Shown here: positions 16,656-24,360 of the stretch, in pieces
Position numbering within the stretch: the stretch's first letter is position 1
Layout: each line of letters starts with the position of its first letter
From: Aromatoleum toluclasticum ATCC 700605
GTDB taxonomy: Bacteria; Pseudomonadota; Gammaproteobacteria; Burkholderiales; Rhodocyclaceae
DNA length: 34,955 bases
Direction: 5' to 3'
Assembly: GCF_000378245.1 (NCBI RefSeq)
Contig: NZ_KB899518.1
Location: forward strand, 1 to 34,955
The notes under the pieces: generated by a model
The model's input: the letters and a program-made list of their open reading frames with translations, nothing else
Databases searched by the model: none
What the model was told of the DNA's origin: nothing
Made by a program: the position numbers and the translations under genes

Positions 16656-18281
16656 TCAGTGAATCGAATAACGGGCGCCGGTGTTCGGGCGATCCGCGGG
16701 ATGCGCGCCGTTGCCGCCCGCGAACAGCAACGACTTGATCATGATCGGCACGACGTGGCTCGGCTCGATCACCTCGCCGATGTCGACGAAGTCGAGCTCG
16801 CGCAGTTGGATGCCGTCGATCGACACGATGGGGCGGGCGAGGGCGAGTTCGTGCTCGAGGATGTGGCCGAGCGTCTTGCCGATGTCGCCGTCGCTGATCA
16901 GGATCAGCGGCGCTTCGCATCCGGACGCGCTGCCGATCGCCGCCGCGATGCCTTCGGCGAGATGGCGCAGCCGTATGTAATGCGGATCGCCGCGCCATTT
17001 CAGCGCCACCGCCACCGGTGCGTCCGGCTCGACGTGTGCGCGGGCGAGCGCGGCGGCCACCGCGCTCGTGACCGCCCGGGCGGGCAACGCCCCGTCGGCC
17101 GGCAGCGCGGGGAACAGCACCGGCACGTTGTGGACCGGCAACGCCGCCACCTCAGACAGATGGATCGTCTTGCCGCTGACCTGCATCGAGAACTGCGACG
17201 CGCCGATCACGGTGGCGCGGATGCCCTGCCCCGTGTCGCGCAGCGGCGGCAGGATGCGGTCGGCGCCGAACGCATCGCCGATCCGCTCGGCGAGCGGCCG
17301 GGCGATGTCGCCGAACTGCGCGGTCTCGCGGCCGTAGAGGTATTCCGACACGCCGCCCGAGAACGTGATCATGTCGGGCGCGACCGCACCGGGCAGCGCT
17401 TCGGTCAGCAACAGCCCGCGGGCGAGCCCGGCAGGCGGGCGCTGCCGCAGCATCGAAACCGCGACGTCGGCGAGCGCGGCGACGACGCGATCGAGATCCT
17501 GCAGCGCCGGACACTGCCCCAGACGAAGCTCGATGCCGAGCGCATGCGCGACGATGCGCGCGGCCTCGTCGATGCGCGTGAGCCGGCCCTGCGTATCGAA
17601 CGCGATCAGCCGGCCGCCGACCGCGAACGCGCAGGTGCTCAGGATTTCGCCGTTGCGGATCAGCGCGAGCTTTGTCGTCCCGCCGCCGATATCGACGTTG
17701 AGCACCGTCGCGCCGGCTTCGCGCGAGAGCGCGACCGCGCCGGAGCCGTGGGCGGCGAGCACGCATTCGAGATGGTGCCCGGCCGAGGCGCAGACGAACT
17801 TGCCGGAATCGGCGGCGAAGAGCTCCGCGATCGCCTGCGCGTTGCGTTTCTTGATCGCTTCGCCAGTGAGGATCACCGCGCCGCTGTCGATGTCGGCACG
17901 CGAGACGCCCGCCTGCTGGTAGCAGTCGTCGATGAAGGCGCCGAGCGCCGCCGCGTCGATCGTCTCGTCGGCGAGGAACGGCGTCAGCAGGATCGGCGAG
18001 CGCCACAGCATCTTGCGGTCGACGACGACGAACTGGCTCGACAACAGCTGCGTCTTCCGCTGCAGCCGCACGCGCGAGAACATCAGGTGCGACGTCGAGC
18101 TGCCGATGTCGATGCCGACCGTCGTCAGCTCGACGTTGTCGACTTTCCAGATGAACTCGGTGATCGCGCCGCGCTCGCCGATCGACAGCTCGTGGATGTG
18201 CTCCCCGTCGCCGTCGTGCAGCCTCAGCGCCGGAGCCCCGGCGCTGTCGTGAAGGCGATCCAGGTTGAATGCCCCCGTCAC
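16656..18281 (-). CDS. eutA: EutA-like ASKHA ATPase (copy 3)
   Basis: A 541-aa EutA-family protein. It begins with GTG at 18281, which overlaps the TGA of the upstream binding-protein gene (GTGA), and no good ribosome-binding site is seen, so it relies on translational coupling. An N-terminal extension of about 50 residues (containing HDGDGEHIHE) precedes the actin-fold core: VGIDIGSSTSHLMFSR (from Asp58), NVDIGGGTTKLALI, and FSGGVSEYLYGRE. The late segments ATVIGASQFSMQVSG and FVDIGEV...VPIMIKSLLF also match EutA. Sandwiched between a periplasmic binding protein and a bicupin, it gives the most compact version of the repeated module in this window. Its client enzyme is unknown. Confidence 0.85.
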   Translation of the reverse strand: MTGAFNLDRLHDSAGAPALRLHDGDGEHIHELSIGERGAITEFIWKVDNVELTTVGIDIGSSTSHLMFSRVRLQRKTQLLSSQFVVVDRKMLWRSPILLTPFLADETIDAAALGAFIDDCYQQAGVSRADIDSGAVILTGEAIKKRNAQAIAELFAADSGKFVCASAGHHLECVLAAHGSGAVALSREAGATVLNVDIGGGTTKLALIRNGEILSTCAFAVGGRLIAFDTQGRLTRIDEAARIVAHALGIELRLGQCPALQDLDRVVAALADVAVSMLRQRPPAGLARGLLLTEALPGAVAPDMITFSGGVSEYLYGRETAQFGDIARPLAERIGDAFGADRILPPLRDTGQGIRATVIGASQFSMQVSGKTIHLSEVAALPVHNVPVLFPALPADGALPARAVTSAVAAALARAHVEPDAPVAVALKWRGDPHYIRLRHLAEGIAAAIGSASGCEAPLILISDGDIGKTLGHILEHELALARPIVSIDGIQLRELDFVDIGEVIEPSHVVPIMIKSLLFAGGNGAHPADRPNTGARYSIH

Positions 18282-19345
18282 GGCGCGGCCCGCTTCGTGA
18301 CGACGTCTTCGTAGGTCTTCAGCCATTTCTCGTTCATGTCGAGCGCGAGCGCCGGATCGATGAACTTCAGCGGCTGGCGCGCGAGCGGCGCGTCGATCTT
18401 GCGGCTCGTCGGCACGTAGTTGCGGCTGAACGAGATCTGCTGCGCTTCGCCCAGCATGTAGTCGTAGAAGAGCAGCGCCGCGTGCGGGTGCGGCGAGGTC
18501 TTCAGCACGCCGACGCTGCGCAGCTGCGCGACGATCGGCTGCATGACGAACCAGTCGATCGCCGCCCCTTTCTGCTTCAGCTGCTCGGGCTTGTTGTTGT
18601 AGATCGTCAGGCCCAGCGGCACTTCGCCGGCCGCGACGAGGTTCGTCAGCAGCGTGTGGCCCTTGCGCACCGACAGGCCGTTGGTCGCGACGAGCTCCTT
18701 GAACAGCTTGTGCGTGGCCTCCTCGCCGAGCTCCTGCGCGAGCGCCGCGAACCACGCCTGGTCGTCGGACTCGATGCCGAGCCGGCCCTTCCATTTCGGG
18801 TCGAGCAGGTCGTGGAACGTCTTCGGCAGATCCTCCTTGCGGATCTTCTCGGTGTTGTAGGCCTGCACGAAGACGTCGAGCGTGTGGCCGGCCCACTCGC
18901 CGTGCGCCGGCACCGCCTGCGGCATCAGGTCGGCGAACTGGGGCGAGCGCACGCGCTGCAGCAGTTTTTCGCGGTGCAGCGCTTCCATCTCGGGCGCATT
19001 GTTCTCGACGACGTCGGCTTCGAAGCGCCCGGCGCGGGTTTCGCTGACGACGCGCCGCAGCACGTTCTCGGAGCTCGAACGCCACAGCTTCACCTTGATG
19101 CCGTACTTCCTGCTGAACGCATCGACGATCGGCGCGATGTCCTCGCCGGTCATCGATTCGTAGACGACGAGCTCGCCTTCCTTCTTCGCGCCGTCGACGA
19201 GCCGCTGCTGCCGGCTCGGACCTTCGAGCTGCGCGATTTCGGCGATCGCGCCGTCGGACGGCGCCGGCTGCGCGAACGCGGCTTGCGACATGGGTAACGC
19301 GAGCAGCGACCAAACGAGATACGAGCTGCGGAATAGGCGGTTCAT
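18278..19345 (-). CDS. COG1840-type ABC substrate-binding protein (copy 2)
   Basis: A 355-aa secreted binding protein, first gene of the minus-strand operon. It has a clear signal peptide (MNRLFRSSYLVWSLLALPMS, cleavage near AFAQ) and GAGGAG upstream of the ATG. Family segments include GELVVYESMTGED, FSRKYGIKVKLWR and DPKWKGRLGIE. At the position of the FbpA iron-binding tyrosine pair it reads IYNNKPEQ, so ferric iron is unlikely to be the ligand. It is transcribed away from the permease/ATPase pair at 20120-23025 across a shared control region, and probably delivers to that pair. Confidence 0.83.
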   Translation of the reverse strand: MNRLFRSSYLVWSLLALPMSQAAFAQPAPSDGAIAEIAQLEGPSRQQRLVDGAKKEGELVVYESMTGEDIAPIVDAFSRKYGIKVKLWRSSSENVLRRVVSETRAGRFEADVVENNAPEMEALHREKLLQRVRSPQFADLMPQAVPAHGEWAGHTLDVFVQAYNTEKIRKEDLPKTFHDLLDPKWKGRLGIESDDQAWFAALAQELGEEATHKLFKELVATNGLSVRKGHTLLTNLVAAGEVPLGLTIYNNKPEQLKQKGAAIDWFVMQPIVAQLRSVGVLKTSPHPHAALLFYDYMLGEAQQISFSRNYVPTSRKIDAPLARQPLKFIDPALALDMNEKWLKTYEDVVTKRAAP

Positions 19346-19448
19346 GCGTACTCCTCGATCATCAGGACAGGGCGGTTGAAATCGGTGGAAAGCCGCAGCG
19401 CGAAAGCCGAATCGGTGCTGCGCACGACGGTTCGCTTGCGGACAATGA

Positions 19449-19465
19449 AGTCCAAAAAGTGGACT
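19449..19465. promoter_or_regulatory. IclR-type operator-like palindrome (site A)
   Basis: AGTCCA-AAAAG-TGGACT has perfect 6-bp arms. It lies 104 bp before the start of the minus-strand binding-protein/eutA/bicupin operon. Confidence 0.65.
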
Positions 19466-19533
19466 ACAGTCTGCCGGCGTTAATCGAGTATAGGCTTGTG
19501 CATGATGTGCATAGCGTCATGGATGAAAAATCG

Positions 19534-19550
19534 CGACCATAATATGGACT
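19534..19550. promoter_or_regulatory. IclR-type operator-like palindrome (site B)
   Basis: CGACCA-TAATA-TGGACT differs from the perfect form in the outer bases of its left arm. It is 85 bp from site A, about eight helical turns, so paired binding with DNA looping is possible. Confidence 0.5.
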
Positions 19551-19870
19551 ATTGTCGACCTGCCGCGGACGCAGGCGCTGCAGGGCCAGTACGCAGCGCA
19601 CTCCGCCGAATCCGCGGCGGGTGCATTCGAGCGGTGTCGATGCGCGTGACGCGTTCGGCTCATTCTCCGTGCAGTCGGTTTGCGAACGGGCGTTCGCCGG
19701 CGCAAACGCGTTCGGAAGAGCCATTACCACGAAAGACATCGCCGGCGCGGTGTGCGGCTGCGGCTGCGGGGCGTGTGTTTGCGATGTTGTGCCGCACCGA
19801 ACGTCGAGATTCGCCGCAATGGCGCGGTTTCTCCGGTCCCGGCGCCGAGTCGCACCAAGTGCGAATTAAA

Positions 19871-19887
19871 AGTCCAACAAATGGACT
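19871..19887. promoter_or_regulatory. IclR-type operator-like palindrome (site C)
   Basis: AGTCCA-ACAAA-TGGACT has perfect 6-bp arms. It lies about 90-105 bp upstream of the candidate -35 box at 19976, a position suited to activation or looping. Confidence 0.65.
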
Positions 19888-19975
19888 CTGGATCGATCGC
19901 TAATGATTCGTCAAAAACGCCCGGAAGATACGCTAATTATCTGATTAAAAAGTAAAAAAATCGATGTCGTCTCTA

Positions 19976-20005
19976 TTGACACCGCATCAGTCGCTGGAAT
20001 AGTTT
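19976..20005 (+). promoter_or_regulatory. Candidate sigma-70 promoter for the permease/ATPase/cupin operon
   Basis: TTGACA at 19976-19981 is a perfect -35 box. A weak -10 (TAGTTT, 20000-20005) follows after 18 bases. An A/T-rich run at 19943-19963 just upstream could act as an UP element. Site D lies downstream of the -10, where a bound regulator would block transcription. Confidence 0.45.
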
Positions 20006-20031
20006 TCGGTCCAGACGCAGCGAATAGCGCA

Positions 20032-20048
20032 AGTCCATAAAGTGGAAT
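20032..20048. promoter_or_regulatory. IclR-type operator-like palindrome (site D)
   Basis: AGTCCA-TAAAG-TGGAAT lies about 72 bp before the permease start. Its first 15 bases are identical to site E at 34748, 14.7 kb away. Confidence 0.62.
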
Positions 20049-20119
20049 AAGAACGAAGCGCGCGAAGGGCGCGGTGGCCGGGAGACCGGTCCCGTCGCTC
20101 TCAACAAGGAGGAGTCGTG

Positions 20120-21868
20120 ATGGAGATCGTCGATCAACGGTCCGTTGTGCTCAGCGAAAAGCCGCCGCTGCCCTGGCAACGGATCGACCTGAAATGGATC
20201 ATCATCGGCTTGTCGGTCGTGGTGGTCGCGTACCTCGGGCTGGTGCCGTTGGGCTTCCTGATCTGGCAGAGCTTCTTCACGCCGCAGACCGCGGCGAAGG
20301 CGGCGCAGTTCACGCTGGGAAACTACGGCACCGCCTACACGAGCGTCGAGACGCTGCGGTTGTTCCTGACGTCGCTGAAGTTCTCGCTCGGCACGGCGGT
20401 GTTCGCGTTCATTACCGGCACGACCTTGGCATGGATGAACGAGCGGACGAACACGCCGTTCAAGAACCTGTTCTTCGCGCTGTCGATCATTCCGCTGATC
20501 ATTCCCGGCATTCTCTTCACGGTCGCCTGGATCCTGCTCGCGAGCCCCAAGATCGGCCTCTTGAATCTCGCGCTGCAAAGCTGGTTCCAGACCGATTACG
20601 TGTTCTTCAACGTCTATTCGATCTGGGGAATGATCTGGGTCGAAGGCCTGCACTACTCGCCGATGGCGTTCCTGATCATGACGGCGGCGTTCCGGTCGAT
20701 GGACCCGTCGCTCGAGGAGTCGGCGCTGATGAGCGGCGCGAGCGTGTTCCAGGTCGCCTGGCATGTGACCTTGAAACTCGCATGGCCGGCGATCTTCGCG
20801 ACGCTGCTGATCCTGTTCATCCGCGCGATCGAATCGTTCGAGGTGCCCGCGCTGATCGGGCTTCCCGTCGGCATCCACGTCTTCACGTCGTCGATCTATC
20901 AGGCGATCCACCAGTATCCGAGCAACGTCGGGCTTGCGTCCGCGTATGCGGTGACGCTGCTGCTGATCACGACGGTCGCGGTGTATTTCCAGTCGCGCCT
21001 GTCGGGCAAGGGCAGCAAGTACTCGACGATGACCGGCAAGGGCTTCCGTCCGCGGCCGATGGATCTGGGCAAGTGGCGATATCTGACGGCCGGCATGTTC
21101 ATCCTGTATTTCGCGATGATCGTCGCGCTGCCGTTCCTGGTGCTGCTGTGGTCGTCGTTCCAGAAGTTCTACAGCGTGCCGTCGGTCGACGCGCTCAAGA
21201 CGCTGACGTTCGACGCGTATCGCTTCGTGCTCGGCTATCCGACGCTCATCGATTCGGTGTGGAACAGCGTCGTGCTGGCGTTCGCGTCGGCGACCTTGAT
21301 CATGCTGCTGACTTCGGTGATCTGCTGGATCGTCGTCAAGACCAAGATCCCCGGGCGCTGGCTGCTCGACAACCTCGCGTCGCTGCCGATGGTCTTCCCG
21401 GGCCTGGTGCTGGGCCTCGCGGTGATGGTGTTCTACCTCAACGCCGACATCGGTATCTACGGCACGCTGTGGATCATGCTGCTCGCGTACGTCACGCGCT
21501 TCATGCCGTACGGCCTGCGCTACTGCACGACCTCGATGATGCAGATCCACAAGGAGCTCGAGGAATCGGCGTCGATGAGCGGCGCGTCATGGGCGACGAA
21601 CTTCCGCCGCATCATCCTGCCGCTGTTGAAGCCCGGCCTCCTCGCCGGCTGGATCTACATCGTCATCGTGTCGATCCGCGAGCTGTCGACCTCGATCCTG
21701 CTCTACAGCCCGGGCACCGAAGTCGTCTCGATCGTCGTCTGGGAGCTGTGGGAGAACGGGCAGTACGTCGAGCTCTCGGCGCTCGGCGTGATGTTCATCG
21801 TCGCGCTGTTCGCGCTGGTCCTGTTCGCGCAGTGGCTGGGCAGGCGGTTCGGCGTCAAGGAGATGTGA
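20120..21868 (+). CDS. Ferric-type ABC transporter permease, fused two-domain
   Basis: A 582-aa inner-membrane protein with about 12 hydrophobic segments, the fused FbpB/AfuB-type architecture. Each half has its EAA-type loop for docking the ATPase: EESALMSGASVFQVAWHV near the middle of the first half and EESASMSGASWATNFRRI in the second. ATG 20120 is chosen over the adjacent in-frame GTG 20117 because it is better spaced from AAGGAGG. It is the only permease of this class in the window, while four binding proteins of the matching class are present. It heads an operon with the ATPase and three cupin genes. The cargo is probably an organic acid rather than iron. Confidence 0.9.
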   Translation: MEIVDQRSVVLSEKPPLPWQRIDLKWIIIGLSVVVVAYLGLVPLGFLIWQSFFTPQTAAKAAQFTLGNYGTAYTSVETLRLFLTSLKFSLGTAVFAFITGTTLAWMNERTNTPFKNLFFALSIIPLIIPGILFTVAWILLASPKIGLLNLALQSWFQTDYVFFNVYSIWGMIWVEGLHYSPMAFLIMTAAFRSMDPSLEESALMSGASVFQVAWHVTLKLAWPAIFATLLILFIRAIESFEVPALIGLPVGIHVFTSSIYQAIHQYPSNVGLASAYAVTLLLITTVAVYFQSRLSGKGSKYSTMTGKGFRPRPMDLGKWRYLTAGMFILYFAMIVALPFLVLLWSSFQKFYSVPSVDALKTLTFDAYRFVLGYPTLIDSVWNSVVLAFASATLIMLLTSVICWIVVKTKIPGRWLLDNLASLPMVFPGLVLGLAVMVFYLNADIGIYGTLWIMLLAYVTRFMPYGLRYCTTSMMQIHKELEESASMSGASWATNFRRIILPLLKPGLLAGWIYIVIVSIRELSTSILLYSPGTEVVSIVVWELWENGQYVELSALGVMFIVALFALVLFAQWLGRRFGVKEM

Positions 21869-21909
21869 CAGGAAGGAAGCCCTGCAATAGAAACGGCCAG
21901 GAGAAAAGG

Positions 21910-23025
21910 ATGCTGAGCGTCAATGCATTGAATACGTCGTATCCGAACGAGCGCGGCGAGATCGTGAAAGCCGTGCAGAACGTGAGTTTCGAAGTGCCCG
22001 ACGGAAAGCTCTTCACCTTGCTGGGCCCCAGCGGCTGCGGCAAGACGACGACGCTGCGCTCGATCGCCGGGCTCGAAAAACCGACGTCGGGGCAGATCTC
22101 GGTCAATTCGCGCATCGTCTATTCGTCTGCGACGAACACTTTCGTCGCGCCGAACAAGCGCGGCTTCGGCATGGTGTTCCAGTCGTACGCAATCTGGCCG
22201 CACATGAACGTTTTCCAGAACGCGGCGTTCCCGCTGGAAGTCGGCGGCAAGCGCCCCCCGCGCAAGGAAATCCAGGACAAGGTGATGCGGGTGCTGGCTG
22301 CGGTGCGGCTCGACCACCTCGCCGAGCGCGAGGCGACGAAGCTCTCGGGCGGTCAGCAGCAGCGGCTCGCGCTCGCCCGCGCGCTCGTCATGGAGCCCGC
22401 GCTGCTGCTGCTCGACGAGCCGTTGTCGAACCTCGACGCGAAGCTGCGCGACCGCATGCGTTTCGAAGTGAAGCGCATGCAGCGCGAGCTCGGGCTGACG
22501 ACGATCTACGTGACGCACGACCAGAGCGAGGCGCTCGCGCTGTCGCACGAGATCGCGGTCATGAGCGAAGGGCAGATCATGCAGATCGGCACGCCGCAGG
22601 ACATCTACGAGCGGCCGGCGAACAAGTTCGTCGCCGATTTCGTCGGCGTGACCAACTTCATCGAAGGCAGCGTGCTCGGCGCCCACGAGGACGGCGGCTA
22701 CGTCGTCGACACGCCGATCGGCGCGCTCGGCGTCGTCTCGGCCGACCTGCTGCGCGTGGGCGACGACGTCATGGTGTCCGTCCGGCCCGAGGACGTCGTG
22801 CTGTCGGAGCAGCGCCCGGAAGGACGCAACGTTTTCGAGAGCGTCGTCGATGTACGCGTGTTTCTCGGCGAATACCGCGACTTCCAGGTCAAGGTCGGCG
22901 AACGCCTGCTGCTCGCCCGTGCGCATCCGTCGATCGGAACCGCGGTCGGCGAGAAGACCTACATCCAGCTGAACCCCGAAAAGTGCGTGGCGATTTTCGG
23001 CGAACGAAAGAAGAAGGCGGCGTAA
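21910..23025 (+). CDS. Ferric/polyamine-type ABC transporter ATP-binding protein
   Basis: A 371-aa PotA/FbpC-type ATPase. It has Walker A (GPSGCGKTT, residues 39-47), the signature LSGGQQQR (from 145), Walker B LLLDEP (Asp169, Glu170) and the switch His in YVTHDQSEA. A C-terminal TOBE-type regulatory domain (about residues 240-365, with VSVRPEDVVL) is present. AGGAGAAAAGG precedes ATG 21910. It pairs with the fused permease 41 bases upstream and likely serves several binding proteins encoded in the window. Confidence 0.92.
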   Translation: MLSVNALNTSYPNERGEIVKAVQNVSFEVPDGKLFTLLGPSGCGKTTTLRSIAGLEKPTSGQISVNSRIVYSSATNTFVAPNKRGFGMVFQSYAIWPHMNVFQNAAFPLEVGGKRPPRKEIQDKVMRVLAAVRLDHLAEREATKLSGGQQQRLALARALVMEPALLLLDEPLSNLDAKLRDRMRFEVKRMQRELGLTTIYVTHDQSEALALSHEIAVMSEGQIMQIGTPQDIYERPANKFVADFVGVTNFIEGSVLGAHEDGGYVVDTPIGALGVVSADLLRVGDDVMVSVRPEDVVLSEQRPEGRNVFESVVDVRVFLGEYRDFQVKVGERLLLARAHPSIGTAVGEKTYIQLNPEKCVAIFGERKKKAA

Positions 23026-23061
23026 GCGCCCCCCGACCCCTGCAGCACTGAAGGAGGAACC

Positions 23062-23643
23062 ATGAACGAACCGAGAACGGGCGGTGACGGAGCGGCGTCG
23101 CCCGACGCCACCGAGTCCCACTATCACAGCAAGAAGGACCGGGTGTTCGTGCGCGCGATCGCCGGCCCGTACAACCTCAACGACGAACTCACGCGGCTGC
23201 GCGCGCAGCCGCGCGTGCGCAAGGGCTCCGAGATCAAGTTCCGCGACGGCCCGCAGACCTTCAGCCGCCACTACATGGAGCCGAAGGACGGCCTCACCCA
23301 GACCTTCCACATCCATCTCGAGGAATACGCGCCGGGCGGCAAGTCGCAGAAGCACGGGCATGTGAACGAGGCGGCGTTCTACATCCTCGACGGCCGCGGC
23401 TACGAGATCCACGACGGCGTGCGCTACGACTGGCAGGCGGGCGACATCGCGATCGTGCACAACAACTGCGTGCATCAGCACTTCAACGCCGATCCCGAGA
23501 AGCCGGCGCGCGCGCTCGTGATCAAGACCAAGCCGATGTACATGTTCATGAACATGCTGTTCCAGAAGATGGTCGAGCCGCGGCCGACGACGCCGGCGCC
23601 CGGGGCCGAGGGCTACCGCGTGCGCGAGCGGGAAGAGGACTGA
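23062..23643 (+). CDS. Single-domain cupin protein (cupin C)
   Basis: A 193-aa protein with one cupin barrel. The canonical metal ligands are complete: His98 and His100 in KHGH, Glu103 in NEAAFYILDGRG, and His138 (VHQHFN). A strong AAGGAGGAACC precedes the ATG. It follows the ABC ATPase by 36 bases in the same operon. The intact 3-His-1-Glu set supports a real metalloenzyme (Fe, Mn, Ni or Co), for example a dioxygenase or isomerase. The exact reaction is unknown. It shares the HQHFN signature with its neighbours. Confidence 0.85.
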   Translation: MNEPRTGGDGAASPDATESHYHSKKDRVFVRAIAGPYNLNDELTRLRAQPRVRKGSEIKFRDGPQTFSRHYMEPKDGLTQTFHIHLEEYAPGGKSQKHGHVNEAAFYILDGRGYEIHDGVRYDWQAGDIAIVHNNCVHQHFNADPEKPARALVIKTKPMYMFMNMLFQKMVEPRPTTPAPGAEGYRVREREED

Positions 23644-23691
23644 AGCCCCGACGCGGGGTGTGCGGATCGAAACCGGGAGGAGGCGGGAATC

Positions 23692-24291
23692 GTGGCTTGG
23701 GGTGAATCGAAAGTGTGGTTGAAGGGCGGCGCCAACGAGGCGCTGTATCAGAACTTGCTCGACGACGCGGCGCAGGCGCCCGAGCGCAACCGGCAGCGCC
23801 GGAAAGTGATCCGGCCGGAAGACATGCCGTGGGAGCTCGCGCGCCAGGGCGTACTGAAGCATCTGCTCAACTCGCAGATGAACACGCGCATGGAGACCGT
23901 CGACGCGTACATGCAGATCATTCCGCCGGGCAGCCGCTCGGGCAAGCACCGGCACCTCGCCGAGGAATGCCTGTACGTGCTCGAAGGGCGCGGTTACGAC
24001 CTGCACCAGGATTGCGACGTCGAAATCACCGACACGTACCACTGGAAGGTGCAGGACGAGGTCAAGCGCTTCGAATGGGAGGCGGGCGACGTGATCTACG
24101 TGCCGCCCAATACCGTGCACCAGCACTTCAACGCGAGCCCTGACCGGCCGGTGCGGCTGATCTCGGCGGTGAACCGCATCTACAAGCAGTGCGGGCTGAA
24201 CGATCTCGAACAGTTCGAGGATGCGCCGGAATACCAGCCCGGCATGCGCCTCACGGAAGCGCTCGTGCGGCAGTACCTCACAGGGAAGTGA
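23692..24291 (+). CDS. Single-domain cupin protein (cupin D)
   Basis: A 199-aa single cupin that starts at GTG 23692 after GGGAGGAGGCGGG. Metal ligands are His86 and His88 in GKHRHLAEE, Glu91 or Glu92, and His143 in VHQHFN, so the site is complete. An inserted loop between the two motifs (DCDVEITDTYHWKVQDEVKR) distinguishes it from cupin C. The two single cupins are adjacent and similar in size and may form a heteromer, or act on successive intermediates. Both are inference. Confidence 0.84.
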   Translation: MAWGESKVWLKGGANEALYQNLLDDAAQAPERNRQRRKVIRPEDMPWELARQGVLKHLLNSQMNTRMETVDAYMQIIPPGSRSGKHRHLAEECLYVLEGRGYDLHQDCDVEITDTYHWKVQDEVKRFEWEAGDVIYVPPNTVHQHFNASPDRPVRLISAVNRIYKQCGLNDLEQFEDAPEYQPGMRLTEALVRQYLTGK

Positions 24292-24360
24292 GCAGGGAAA
24301 GCAACCGGCCGGACCGCGCCGACGCGGTCCGGATGACTTGTCATTGAGGAGCGATCGGGG

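Larger units (their letters stand above)
19346..20119. other. Divergent control region, no credible gene
   Basis: This 774-bp gap separates two divergent operons and is noticeably richer in A+T than its surroundings. Short open frames within it are Cys/Arg-rich, lack ribosome-binding sites and look spurious. It holds four palindromic operator-like sites (A-D) and a promoter candidate for the plus-strand operon. A TGTGCAT direct repeat occurs at 19497-19512. Confidence 0.7.

Noticed and set aside
8088-18281. A true ethanolamine utilisation (eut) operon
   Set aside because: No eutB, eutC, microcompartment shell or alcohol/aldehyde dehydrogenase genes are present; only eutA-like genes occur.
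19464-19903. Short open frames in the divergent control region
   Set aside because: Cys/Arg-rich compositions, no ribosome-binding sites and overlap with operator-like sites; read as non-coding.
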